Shown piece by piece: positions 1 to 8,571 of a stretch of DNA of 44,430 nucleotides. Every line of letters starts with the position of its first letter. The first letter of the stretch is position 1. A program made the translations under genes and the position numbers. This stretch comes from Scybalocola_A sp900557175 (GTDB lineage: Bacteria; Bacillota; Clostridia; Lachnospirales; Lachnospiraceae). The DNA is taken from NCBI GenBank assembly GCA_937890745.1, contig CALADH010000037.1, positions 1 through 44,430 of the forward strand. Reading direction: 5' to 3'. The notes under the pieces are model-generated. The model saw nothing but the letters and a program-made list of their open reading frames with translations, had not been told where the DNA came from and did not search any database.

Positions 1-1017
1 TGTTGTTTCCCGTTTAATATATTCTGTTGATACAATAACCTTCTGCGATACCTCCTCATCATTTAAAACCCTCATAAGCATATTGACAGTATTGACACAA
101 AGCAGTTCACACTTATTATCAACTGAAGAAATTTCCGGTTCACAGCAAATAGATAAAACTGAATTATTGCACCCGATAATTGATAATTTACGCGGCACCT
201 CAAGCTTCATCTCCTGAGCAAACTTCAGCGCCCCGACAGCCAGCTCATCATCACATGACAGCACAGCATCAAAATCATTTCTGTGATTATTGTAATACGC
301 TTTTAATGCTGCACATGTATCCTGTATCTTACTGTTACTTCTGAGCACCAACTCCGGATCATATGCAATTTCCGCATTTTTAAGTGCATCGCAATAACCT
401 GCATACTTTCTATTTCTGCTGTAGGTCATCTCTCTGTATAAAAACAAAATCTTACGCCGGCCTTCTTGAATCAGCCTGAGTGCAGCCTCATAAAAAGCTT
501 CATAATCATCCGATAAATTACAGTAAATATTTTCACCATTCAGAAAACCATTCACCAACATTACAGGAATACGCTTTGCTGTTGCATAAATATAATCATT
601 TTTCCTAGTGTCCTTTTCAATATAATGAGAGCCTACCAAAATAACAGCATCGACCTTACGACTTTCCATCATCCGCATACACTGACATTTCATCTCGTAA
701 CTGTGTCCTGTACAATTCAAAATAAAATCAAAGCCCTTCTTTCTAAGTTCCCTCTCCAAAAATGATACTGCATTAGCCAAATAAATATCTGCAACATCGG
801 CACATAAAATACCAATCGTTTTCATCGATCCGCTGCCAAGACCTCTGGCAACTGCATTGGGTTCATATCCCAGAGATTCAATAATTTTTAATACCTTTTC
901 CTTTGTTTTTTCACTGACTTTTGAATTTCCGTTAAGCACTCTTGATACTGTTGCAATTGAAACACCCGCTTTTTGAGAAATATCATAGATTGTCAGCTGT
1001 TTTGCATCCCTTGACAT
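1..1017 (-). CDS. LacI/GalR-family transcriptional repressor (3' end cut by window edge)
   Basis: Read on the minus strand from ATG 1017, the frame stays open to base 1. It encodes an N-terminal LacI helix-turn-helix (IYDISQKAGVSIATVSRVLN, residues about 9-28) followed by a periplasmic-binding-protein-like effector domain (GSMKTIGILCADVAD, then VDAVILVGSHY). Aligned by eye with the neighbouring repressor at 1310-2314, only two or three C-terminal residues are missing, so the stop lies just outside the window. The SD AAAGGAG and a palindromic operator sit directly before the start, which suggests autoregulation. It is a diverged tandem paralogue of the next gene; the core of the recognition region, GVSIATVSRV, is identical in the two. 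A role in hexuronate control is inferred from the shared operator at uxaA. The effector is unknown. Confidence 0.9.
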   Translation of the reverse strand, partial: MSRDAKQLTIYDISQKAGVSIATVSRVLNGNSKVSEKTKEKVLKIIESLGYEPNAVARGLGSGSMKTIGILCADVADIYLANAVSFLERELRKKGFDFILNCTGHSYEMKCQCMRMMESRKVDAVILVGSHYIEKDTRKNDYIYATAKRIPVMLVNGFLNGENIYCNLSDDYEAFYEAALRLIQEGRRKILFLYREMTYSRNRKYAGYCDALKNAEIAYDPELVLRSNSKIQDTCAALKAYYNNHRNDFDAVLSCDDELAVGALKFAQEMKLEVPRKLSIIGCNNSVLSICCEPEISSVDNKCELLCVNTVNMLMRVLNDEEVSQKVIVSTEYIKRETT

Positions 1018-1018
1018 A

Positions 1019-1080
1019 TGTAAGCGCTTACACTCCTTTCTTAATGACCTAAGTATATAATGCATTTTTTCACTTGTCAA
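1019..1080 (-). promoter_or_regulatory. Promoter and palindromic operator of the first lacI gene
   Basis: On the minus strand, TTGACA (1075-1080), a 17-nt spacer and TATACT (1052-1057) form a near-consensus sigma-A promoter. Downstream, between the SD and the ATG, lies the perfect 14-bp palindrome TGTAAGCGCTTACA (1019-1032). The same palindrome occurs at uxaA (2519-2532). It also fits the CcpA cre consensus, so catabolite control is an alternative or additional reading. Confidence 0.8.
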
Positions 1081-1177
1081 GTTGTTTTTTACAATTTTTA
1101 ACAGTATTTTTTGTCTTTTTTAGCTATTTTTTATATGAACATCCGCTTATTTTCTATATCCGATATGCTTCACATTA

Positions 1178-1191
1178 TATAAGCACTTACA
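1178..1191. promoter_or_regulatory. Secondary LacI operator-like site
   Basis: TATAAGCACTTACA differs from the perfect palindrome at 1019-1032 at two positions. It lies about 160 bp upstream of that operator, in the gap between the two lacI genes, and could serve as an auxiliary looping site. Only the sequence similarity supports it. Confidence 0.4.
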
Positions 1192-1205
1192 ATTTATAGT
1201 AAAAT

Positions 1206-1252
1206 AAAAAGAGGTCTGCCCATGTATCAATCACAAAAACAAACCTCTTTTT
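1206..1252 (-). terminator. Rho-independent terminator of the second lacI gene
   Basis: Complementary arms AAAAAGAGGT (1206-1215) and ACCTCTTTTT (1243-1252) flank a loop of about 27 nt. On the minus strand the second arm is followed by a T-rich run. It lies about 60 nt past the lacI stop at 1310. Confidence 0.7.
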
Positions 1253-1309
1253 CAATATTTCGTTTTTCTTATCCTGTCAAAGCACTCCAACACTATACAG
1301 TGCCTTTCT

Positions 1310-2314
1310 TTAAAAATCTGTTGTACAGCGTCTCTCAACTGTATATGGCACTTTTACTTCCTGCGGAAGATCTTCCTCTCCCGAAAACACTCTGATCAAC
1401 AAATCTACAGCATCGACACACATTTTTTTGAGATGATAATTCACAGATGTAATCTCCGGCTCACAGCTTACCGCAAACACAGAATTGCCGCAGCCGCATA
1501 TACTCACATCCTCCGGAATATAAAGTCCACGCGCTTTTGCATACTTTACAGCACCGACAGCCATCACATCCTCCGCGGCAACAACTGCATCAAAACTCAA
1601 ATCTTTATAACCGAGCAGCAGATTTTTAACATAGTGGATATCCTTTTTGACATTAAGCTTTAACTCACCCAAAACCGGATATCCGGCATCACTCAAAGCC
1701 ATTTCATAACCACGCAGCTTCTCCTTTGTCGAAGCAATATCAAAATCTCCCAAAAACAGTATACGCTTTCTGCCTCTGCGTATAAAAGCGGAAGTCACAT
1801 CATAAACCGCCTCATAATTGCCGCATATAAAACTATATATATTCTTTCCTTCAAGATATGCATCCAATAAAAATACAGGTATTTTAGCTGCAGCCTCATA
1901 AATATAATCGGCCTCATGACCGTCATCGGCATCCGGCATATAAACCGAGCCAATAAGTATCATCGCATCGATCCTTTTAGACATCAAAAGGCGGGCGTAC
2001 TTTTCCTTATCCCGGCACTCAACACCCGAGCTACTGACAATGCAATGATATCCATATTTACTAAGCTGCTTTTCCAGCACTGCGACAATCCGTGATATAC
2101 AATCATCCGCAATATCCGGGCATAAAATCCCTACTGTCTTCATAGAATCAAGCCCAAGCCCTCTTGCAAAAACATTTGGAGTATAGTCTTCCTGCTCAAT
2201 TATCGACAAAACTTTCTTTTTTGTCTTTTCACTTACCTTTGGGCTTCCATTCACAACTCTCGATACAGTCGCAATGGATACGCCTGCCATCTTCGCAACA
2301 TCATAAATATTCAT
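1310..2314 (-). CDS. LacI/GalR-family transcriptional repressor next to uxaAB
   Basis: A 334-residue LacI-family regulator. The N-terminal HTH (MNIYDVAKMAGVSIATVSRV) is followed by the hinge with FARGLGLDSMKTVGIL and a sugar-binding-protein-like effector/dimer domain ending ERRCTTDF. I chose ATG 2314 rather than the in-frame ATG five codons upstream because GGGAG is correctly spaced before it and the LacI domain begins there. The gene is divergent from uxaA and in tandem with a paralogue at 1-1017. It probably represses uxaAB through TGTAAGCGCTTACA at 2519-2532. In other bacteria hexuronate genes are often GntR (ExuR) controlled, so a LacI regulator here is a lineage variant. The inducer is unknown; a hexuronate or an aldonate intermediate is a guess. 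Confidence 0.9.
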   Translation of the reverse strand: MNIYDVAKMAGVSIATVSRVVNGSPKVSEKTKKKVLSIIEQEDYTPNVFARGLGLDSMKTVGILCPDIADDCISRIVAVLEKQLSKYGYHCIVSSSGVECRDKEKYARLLMSKRIDAMILIGSVYMPDADDGHEADYIYEAAAKIPVFLLDAYLEGKNIYSFICGNYEAVYDVTSAFIRRGRKRILFLGDFDIASTKEKLRGYEMALSDAGYPVLGELKLNVKKDIHYVKNLLLGYKDLSFDAVVAAEDVMAVGAVKYAKARGLYIPEDVSICGCGNSVFAVSCEPEITSVNYHLKKMCVDAVDLLIRVFSGEEDLPQEVKVPYTVERRCTTDF

Positions 2315-2486
2315 AGATACTCCCAACATCCTCGTACGTCAGGGCCTTTCGGACTTTTACCATCCGGGAAACCCCTTACATATTTTCTATTCTTTATATT
2401 ACACTATTTATTGCCCAAAGCGCAAGACTGTAACTTCCATTCTCTGCATTTCTTGTAAATTTTTACCATAAATTTTATTTTTTAAA

Positions 2487-2532
2487 TTGACATTTGCTAA
2501 AATACAATGTATTCTTATTGTAAGCGCTTACA
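2487..2532 (+). promoter_or_regulatory. uxaA promoter with overlapping LacI-type operator
   Basis: TTGACA (2487-2492), a 17-nt spacer and TATTCT (2510-2515) form the promoter. The palindrome TGTAAGCGCTTACA (2519-2532) begins four bases after the -10 box and would cover the transcription start, the classic place for a repressor. The divergent second lacI promoter is less clear; a TTGCGC/TAATAT pair with an 18-nt spacer can be read on the minus strand in 2390-2430. Confidence 0.85.
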
Positions 2533-2598
2533 TAAATTTCTTATAAACTTATCCGTACATGTAAAAATTTTACCTGATTTGCAGAAAGAGAGGTTTAT

Positions 2599-4083
2599 AT
2601 GAAAGAATTTATCCAAATCCATCCCTCAGATAACGTTGCTGTTGCTTTGACACCGTTATCTGCTGCTAAAATAATAGTACCATTCTCCGATGTCCCTTTG
2701 ACATTAATCGATCCAGTTCCCACAGGGCACAAATTTGCCCTTAAACCCATTTCTAGCGGAGCTCCTGTCATTAAATACGGACATTCCATCGGCCATGCCA
2801 CCACAGACATCCCTGCAGGCGCATGGGTTCACACACATAATTTATCCACGGGACTCGATGAAAAAAATAACTTTTGCTATACACCGGACTTTAAACGTAT
2901 GCCTGCCGTAAAACCTCGCACCTTCCGGGGTTATTTACGTTCTGACGGATCAGCCGGTATACGCAATGACCTTTGGATCATTCCGACAGTTGCCTGCGTT
3001 AACAAAGTTGCTTTAAAAATTGAACAGCTCTCACAAAAATACATCGGCAGACACATTACTGGTGTCAAAGCCTTCACACACCCTTACGGCTGTTCTCAAC
3101 TTGGCAATGATCAAAAAAATACATGCCGCATTCTCGCTGGGCTTATCCGCCACCCAAATGCAGGCGGCGTTCTTGTACTCGGTCTCGGATGCGAAAACAC
3201 AACAATAGATATGCTGAAATCATACCTTGGCAGCTACGACAGCGAACGTGTACATTTTCTCTCCGTTCAGGACTGTGCTGACGAGATTTCCGAAGCTATG
3301 CACCTTATGGATGCGCTTGCCTCATATGCCAATCGCTTTACAAAAGAAAGTATTGATTGCAGCCGCCTTATTGTCGGTTTGAAATGCGGCGGTTCAGACG
3401 GTCTTTCAGGTATTACCGCCAATCCTGTTGTCGGTGCCTTTTCAGATATGCTTACATCCATGGGCGGCACAACGATTTTAACCGAAGTTCCGGAAATGTT
3501 TGGTGCAGAAACCGTGCTTTTTAAACAATGCAAAAACGAGTCTGTCTTCCAGCAGGCTGTCCATCTTATTGAGAACTTTAAAGCCTACTTTATACGTCAC
3601 GGTCAGCCGGTCAGTGAAAATCCATCTCCAGGAAACAAAGCCGGAGGTATATCGACATTGGAGGATAAATCATTGGGCTGTATTCAAAAAGCCGGTCACA
3701 GCCCAATCTGCGGTGTCCTTGATTACGGCGAACCTACTTCCGAAAACGGCCTCTTACTCCTGAATGCCCCCGGCAATGATCCTATTGCCGCCACTGCTTT
3801 GGCAGCCTCCGGTGCACAGCTCATTTTATTTACAACCGGCCGGGGAACACCTTTTTCATCACCAGTGCCAACGCTAAAGCTTTCATCAAACAGTCAGCTA
3901 TACGAAAAAAAGCCGCATTGGATTGACTTCAATTGCGGAAAGCTGCTTGAAGATGCAACGATTAAACAGTTAGCTGAGGATCTTTTTAACTTGGTGCTGC
4001 GTACCGCCTCCGGCACACCTGCAAAATCAGAGACTGCCGGCTACAGCGATGCAGCCATATGGAAACAAGGTGTCACTTTATAA
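2599..4083 (+). CDS. uxaA: Altronate dehydratase, UxaA family
   Basis: A 494-residue cytoplasmic enzyme that dehydrates D-altronate to 2-keto-3-deoxy-D-gluconate in the galacturonate branch of hexuronate breakdown. An N-terminal SAF-type domain (about 1-95) precedes the large catalytic UxaA domain. The latter carries the family blocks AFTHPYGCSQLGNDQ, LVLGLGCEN and LKCGGSDGLSGITANP, with the conserved cysteines expected for metal/cluster binding. The length matches the usual fused form. The start has AGAGAGG about 6 nt upstream. uxaB follows after 20 nt, so the two form an operon. A galactarate dehydratase is a related alternative, but the neighbouring tagaturonate reductase supports altronate. 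No uronate isomerase (uxaC) or KDG kinase/aldolase is in the window. Confidence 0.93.
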   Translation: MKEFIQIHPSDNVAVALTPLSAAKIIVPFSDVPLTLIDPVPTGHKFALKPISSGAPVIKYGHSIGHATTDIPAGAWVHTHNLSTGLDEKNNFCYTPDFKRMPAVKPRTFRGYLRSDGSAGIRNDLWIIPTVACVNKVALKIEQLSQKYIGRHITGVKAFTHPYGCSQLGNDQKNTCRILAGLIRHPNAGGVLVLGLGCENTTIDMLKSYLGSYDSERVHFLSVQDCADEISEAMHLMDALASYANRFTKESIDCSRLIVGLKCGGSDGLSGITANPVVGAFSDMLTSMGGTTILTEVPEMFGAETVLFKQCKNESVFQQAVHLIENFKAYFIRHGQPVSENPSPGNKAGGISTLEDKSLGCIQKAGHSPICGVLDYGEPTSENGLLLLNAPGNDPIAATALAASGAQLILFTTGRGTPFSSPVPTLKLSSNSQLYEKKPHWIDFNCGKLLEDATIKQLAEDLFNLVLRTASGTPAKSETAGYSDAAIWKQGVTL

Positions 4084-4103
4084 ATCAGATTGGAGATAAA
4101 TTT

Positions 4104-5582
4104 ATGGAATCATTAAACTATGCATTATTGGAAGAAAAAAAGAATAATAAATATTTTTTAAAAACTGCCCCGGAACGTGTACTGCAATTCGGCGAAGGTA
4201 ATTTTCTGCGTGCCTTTGCAGACTGCTTTATTGATATAATGAATGAAAAAGCCGATTTTAACACAAAGGTTGTAATCTGCCAGCCACTGCCAAACGGATT
4301 GTCCGAAATCATCAACAGACAAGACGGATTATATACACTTCAGCTCAAAGGCATTCGTGACAATGCAGCTGTAAGCGAAAATCGCATTATATCATGTATC
4401 AGCCGCTGCATAAATCCGTACAGCGACTTTGATGCTTTATTAGACTGTGCAAAAAATCCGGATTTACGTTTTATTATCTCAAATACAACAGAAGCCGGTA
4501 TAGTTTACGATGATTCATGCTGCTTTGATGACCGCCCTCAAACTTCTTTCCCCGGAAAACTCACACGCTTTCTGTATGAACGTTACCGCTCATTTAAAAA
4601 CCAACCGGGCAAAGGATTTATTATTCTATCCTGTGAACTTATTGACAATAACGGCGAGCAGCTGAAATCATGCGTTCTTTCTTATGCAAGACAGTGGCAG
4701 CTTGATGAAGCCTTTATACAATGGCTGCATATTGAAAATATTTTTTGTTCCACACTTGTTGACCGTATTGTACCCGGTTATCCGAAAGATGAAGCCCCAC
4801 AGCTCTGGCAGCAGTATGGCTACCGTGATGACTTGCTTGATGTCGGAGAATTATTTGGTCTTTGGGTCATCGAAGGCCCTGACAAACTAAAAGATGAACT
4901 TCCATTTGAGGCCTCCAAACTTCCTATAATTATCACAAACGATCATCAGCCATACAAACAGCGAAAAGTCCGTATTTTAAACGGTGTACATACTGCCATC
5001 TGCTGCGGTGCCTATCTCAGCGGTGCCCGTACTGTGTTAGAATGTATGGAAAATAATGATATCCGAAGCTTTATAGAAAAACTGATATATCATGAGGTCA
5101 TCCCCTGCCTTGACTTGCCGGAGAATGAACTTCTCTCATTTGCCGCGGATGTTCTTAATCGTTTTAAAAACCCACTTATCCGCCATGAACTTCTTTCGAT
5201 TACATTAAATACAACATCTAAATTAAAAAGCCGTATACTTCCGTCAATAAAAGCATTTTATAATTCTAAGGGTACATTGCCAAAATGTCTTACTGCCGCC
5301 TTCGCTTTTTACATTGCACTTTACCGACAATTTTGTATACAAAATAATGGCAGCCGCATCATTAAAGATACACCTGCCATCATCGACTTTTTCAAAAGCC
5401 ACCGCTATATGCCGTCGGATATACTTTGCCGCAGACTTTTTACAATGACTCATATATGGGGTGAGGATTTGTCCTTAATTCCCGGCTTTGAAAACACTAT
5501 CGTTAATTTTCTAAATATACTGGAAACTAAATCTGTCCAAGCGGTCATCCACCTTTGCACTACTGCCCCTTCGGAAATATAA
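4104..5582 (+). CDS. uxaB: Tagaturonate reductase (altronate oxidoreductase)
   Basis: A 492-residue NAD-dependent polyol/mannitol-dehydrogenase-family enzyme that interconverts D-tagaturonate and D-altronate, feeding UxaA. The N-terminal block VLQFGEGNFLRAFADCFID is the UxaB dinucleotide-binding region. KLPIIITNDHQPYKQRKVRILNG carries the Lys/Asn-rich active-site region of the family; the rest is the helical C-terminal domain. I chose ATG 4104 because GGAG is 8 nt upstream and an upstream in-frame ATG lies inside uxaA. The last 23 bp overlap the 3' end of the convergent phoR gene, with no terminator between them. Confidence 0.93.
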   Translation: MESLNYALLEEKKNNKYFLKTAPERVLQFGEGNFLRAFADCFIDIMNEKADFNTKVVICQPLPNGLSEIINRQDGLYTLQLKGIRDNAAVSENRIISCISRCINPYSDFDALLDCAKNPDLRFIISNTTEAGIVYDDSCCFDDRPQTSFPGKLTRFLYERYRSFKNQPGKGFIILSCELIDNNGEQLKSCVLSYARQWQLDEAFIQWLHIENIFCSTLVDRIVPGYPKDEAPQLWQQYGYRDDLLDVGELFGLWVIEGPDKLKDELPFEASKLPIIITNDHQPYKQRKVRILNGVHTAICCGAYLSGARTVLECMENNDIRSFIEKLIYHEVIPCLDLPENELLSFAADVLNRFKNPLIRHELLSITLNTTSKLKSRILPSIKAFYNSKGTLPKCLTAAFAFYIALYRQFCIQNNGSRIIKDTPAIIDFFKSHRYMPSDILCRRLFTMTHIWGEDLSLIPGFENTIVNFLNILETKSVQAVIHLCTTAPSEI

Positions 5583-7233
5583 ATTTCAGCCGTGTTCCCT
5601 GCCCCGGCGTACTTTCAATATCCATGCCTGCATTATGCAGCATAGCGCCATGCTTGACAATCGAGAGGCCAAGACCGGTGCCGCCAGTTTCCTTCGAATG
5701 GCTTTTATCTACCCGGTAGAAGCGCTCAAATATTCTCTCCTGATGCTCTTTGGCAATGCCGATGCCGTCATCGGCGACTTTAAGCACAACACAGTCGCCG
5801 TCGCATCGGACATCCATCCATACATGGCCGCCCGGCCGGTTATATTTAATGGCATTGTCACAAAGATTATAAAGCATCTCGCCAAGCACCTGAGGCACAC
5901 CTGTCATCCTTGCGCTGCTGCCGGAAACCTCAACGGTAATATGATTCTTTTCGGCGCTCATAAAAAGCTGCTCTTTCGTCTCACACGCCATTTCATAAAG
6001 GTCAACCGTTTCCGTCGGCAGTGTTCCGTCGGCCTCGTCGAGCCGCGACAGCTTAATAATATCGCCCACAAGTGTTGAGAGGCGGCTTGCCTCATCAAAA
6101 ATGCGTCCGGCAAAGTTTTTCATATCCTCCGGTCGCACAAGGCCGTTTTTCATAATCTCCGCATAGCCCGAAATAGACATCAGCGGCGTTTTCAATTCGT
6201 GGGAAACGTTCGCTGAAAATTCCCGGCGCATCATCTCGGCCTTTTGTTTTTCCGTCACATCAAGAATAAAAATCACTGCGCCTGTCACATTGCCTGCACT
6301 ATCTAAAACAGGGTTGCCAAAAATATGATAAGCCCTGCCGTGGATATCCGCAGGTCTTTGAGTATCGTTGCCCGCAAAAACAGACGCAAGCACCGCCTTT
6401 AGCGCTTCATTTCTGCTGACTGTCACAATCGAATGACCGACGCACTCCTCACGACGCACCTCAAACAGCTTTGTCGCCGCTGTATTAATGGACAGCACGA
6501 CTTCACGGTTCATCACAATAAGGCCGTCCTTCATATGCTCGGTGATCGCAAGATATTCCTCCTGATTTTGGCGAAGCCGCTCCATCTGCTCGGAAATTTT
6601 CTTATTCTGCTTATCAAGGCGCACAAGCAGCGGCTCTAATTCCTCATAGATTTTATTTTCAAGAGGCTCATTAAGATTCAGATTGTTTAACGGTTCTACC
6701 ATACGTTTCGCCGTCTTTTTCGCAAGCACAACAGCAAGCACAATAATAGCAAGCGTTGTCACTGCCATCGCGCCAAAGCCCGAAGCCATATTTTTAAGAA
6801 CACTGTCTGTTGTTCTTGCCACACGAAGCACTGAGCCGTCAGACAGCTTCATCGCATAATAAAAGGTCTGCTTTGCAAGTGTATCCGAATAGCGCACATC
6901 ACTGCCCGTGCCATCGCCTGCCGCTTCAATCACCTCCGGTCTGTCGCCGTGATTATCAAGCGCCTCTCCCGAAGCCTGCGACTCGAAAATCACTTGACCG
7001 GTTCCGTCAATGAATGTCACACGGCTTTCAATACCCTCACAAAGCTTTTTAAGATACGCTGAGTCGCCCTGTGCTGCCTCCATGGCATTGGCCAAAAAGC
7101 GGCATTCTTCACCCACTGTTGTTTTCATATTCGTCAAAATGCGTCCGTACAAAAAAAAGCCGGTGACTGCAAAGCTTAAAACAACAGATACAATGATTAA
7201 AACACTGGCATTTGAAAATATTTTCTTTTTCAT
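5560..7233 (-). CDS. phoR: Phosphate-type sensor histidine kinase PhoR
   Basis: A 557-residue membrane sensor kinase. TM1 is at about 11-30, an extracytoplasmic domain at about 31-152, TM2 at about 155-171, then a linker, a PAS domain (about 225-330), HisKA with the phospho-acceptor H345 in FSANVSHELKTP, and HATPase_c with the N box NLCDNAIKYN, DDGIGIA and GGTGLGLSIVKHG. It would phosphorylate the regulator encoded directly upstream when phosphate is limiting. The ATG at 7233 has GGAG about 9 nt upstream. It is the last gene of the seven-gene pst-pho operon, 18 nt after phoB. Its 3' end overlaps uxaB on the opposite strand. Confidence 0.92.
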   Translation of the reverse strand: MKKKIFSNASVLIIVSVVLSFAVTGFFLYGRILTNMKTTVGEECRFLANAMEAAQGDSAYLKKLCEGIESRVTFIDGTGQVIFESQASGEALDNHGDRPEVIEAAGDGTGSDVRYSDTLAKQTFYYAMKLSDGSVLRVARTTDSVLKNMASGFGAMAVTTLAIIVLAVVLAKKTAKRMVEPLNNLNLNEPLENKIYEELEPLLVRLDKQNKKISEQMERLRQNQEEYLAITEHMKDGLIVMNREVVLSINTAATKLFEVRREECVGHSIVTVSRNEALKAVLASVFAGNDTQRPADIHGRAYHIFGNPVLDSAGNVTGAVIFILDVTEKQKAEMMRREFSANVSHELKTPLMSISGYAEIMKNGLVRPEDMKNFAGRIFDEASRLSTLVGDIIKLSRLDEADGTLPTETVDLYEMACETKEQLFMSAEKNHITVEVSGSSARMTGVPQVLGEMLYNLCDNAIKYNRPGGHVWMDVRCDGDCVVLKVADDGIGIAKEHQERIFERFYRVDKSHSKETGGTGLGLSIVKHGAMLHNAGMDIESTPGQGTRLKFIFPKGQ

Positions 7234-7251
7234 GACATCGTCTCCACATGG

Positions 7252-7917
7252 TTAAATTTTGTAGCCGACACCCCGCACCGTTTCTATGAGTTCGCCGCAT
7301 GTGCCAAGCTTCTGACGAAGTGTCCTGATATGCACATCGACCGTGCGTGTCTCGCCGTCAAAATCGTAGCCCCACACGCCGGTCAGAAGCTTATCTCTCG
7401 TCATGACAATGCCTTTATTTTCAAGGAGAAACTTAAGCAGCTCAAATTCCTTCAGCGTAAGTTCTACTTCCCGCGCGCCGTCAAATACCTGATGCTTGTT
7501 GACATAAAGCTTTAAATCGCCGCTCTCATACATTTCCTGCGCGCCCGACGGCTTTTGACTGCGCCTTAAAATTGCTCTGACGCGCGCCAAAAATTCCATC
7601 ATGCCAAAGGGCTTTGTAATATAATCATCTGCACCGCCGTCAAGGCCGAGAATCTTGTCATACTCTGAGCCTCTGGCCGTCACCATCATCACAGGAATAT
7701 CCTTTGTCGCCTTATTTTTCCGAAGCTTTTCCAAAATTGAAAGACCATCCTCGCCCGGAAGCATAATGTCCAGTAAAATAAGCTCAGGCTTTTCCTCCTC
7801 AAGTGCCGGATAAAAAGCTTTCGCATCTTTAAATCCCTTTGCCTGATAGCCGCTGGATTCCAGTGTATACACAATAAGCTCTCGAATATTTCTCTCGTCC
7901 TCTACGCAATAAATCAT
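7252..7917 (-). CDS. phoB: Phosphate response regulator, OmpR/PhoB family
   Basis: A 221-residue two-component regulator (PhoP/PhoB type). The receiver domain (1-115) has acidic pocket E6/D7, phospho-acceptor D50 in LLLDIMLPGEDG, T80 and K102 in YITKPFG. The C-terminal winged-helix DNA-binding domain (about 130-221) carries LTLKEFELLKFLLEN and TVDVHIRTLRQKLG. The start overlaps the phoU stop by one base (TAATG), indicating translational coupling. PhoR follows after 18 nt. It probably activates the pst promoter through the TTNACA repeats upstream of pstS, so the operon would autoactivate. The name is by context; Firmicutes often call this PhoP. Confidence 0.92.
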   Translation of the reverse strand: MIYCVEDERNIRELIVYTLESSGYQAKGFKDAKAFYPALEEEKPELILLDIMLPGEDGLSILEKLRKNKATKDIPVMMVTARGSEYDKILGLDGGADDYITKPFGMMEFLARVRAILRRSQKPSGAQEMYESGDLKLYVNKHQVFDGAREVELTLKEFELLKFLLENKGIVMTRDKLLTGVWGYDFDGETRTVDVHIRTLRQKLGTCGELIETVRGVGYKI

Positions 7918-8570
7918 TACTCAGCCTCTTTTCTATGTTCTCCTGTAATGGCAAACTCAACCCATTCTGCAATATTCGTTGCATGGTCGCCGATTCTTTC
8001 ATAATATTTCGCAATCATAAGAATGTCAAGCGTTCTTTCCCTGTTTTGTGCATCATCCGCCATTTCTGCCGCCAGCTGGTGCTTAATTTCAAGAAAAAGC
8101 GCATCTACGAAATCATCGTCATTAATCACCTTTCTTGCAATCTCCAAATCCTGCTTAACAAAAGAATCAATACTTTCTGTCACCATCCGCATCGTTGCCT
8201 TTGCCATATCGCCAAGCTTTGTTGCCGCTGCCGCTGTCTTAAGATTTTTTGACGTTTTTACAATATCGGCAATATCGGCTGCCTGGTCGCCGATTCTTTC
8301 CATATCTGTAATCATCTTCAGCGCCGCCGATACCTGTCTTAAATCACTTGCTACCGGCTGCTGGTGTAAAAGAAGCTTCAGGCAGCTTGATTCAATCTCT
8401 CTTTCCTTTAAATCAATCACAGAATCCTTCTCAATAATTTCGGCTGCCGCCTGTTTGTCTTCACTCAAAATAACTTTGTATGTGCGCTCGATCACCTGTT
8501 CACAGAGGGCACCCATTTCAATGAGCATCACATGGAGCGCCTCAAGCTGTTTCTGAAATAATTCTCTCAT
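7917..8570 (-). CDS. phoU: Phosphate transport regulator PhoU
   Basis: A 217-residue all-helical protein of two PhoU repeats, each with the metal-binding pattern seen here as KMITDMERIGDQAADIA (first) and MIAKYYERIGDHATNIAEW (second). It relays transporter status to PhoR and limits Pst uptake. I chose ATG 8570 (MRELFQKQ); the frame is open further upstream, but AGGAAGG lies 10 nt before this ATG inside the end of pstB, and PhoU proteins begin here. It starts one base after the pstB stop and shares one base with phoB, so it is coupled on both sides. Confidence 0.93.
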   Translation of the reverse strand: MRELFQKQLEALHVMLIEMGALCEQVIERTYKVILSEDKQAAAEIIEKDSVIDLKEREIESSCLKLLLHQQPVASDLRQVSAALKMITDMERIGDQAADIADIVKTSKNLKTAAAATKLGDMAKATMRMVTESIDSFVKQDLEIARKVINDDDFVDALFLEIKHQLAAEMADDAQNRERTLDILMIAKYYERIGDHATNIAEWVEFAITGEHRKEAE

Positions 8571-8571
8571 A

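Noticed and set aside
5635..6078. Long plus-strand frames inside phoR, and similar ones inside phoU, pstS, rplA and ileS
   Set aside because: The opposite strand carries intact, well-conserved genes. These frames have no ribosome sites and no recognisable domains.
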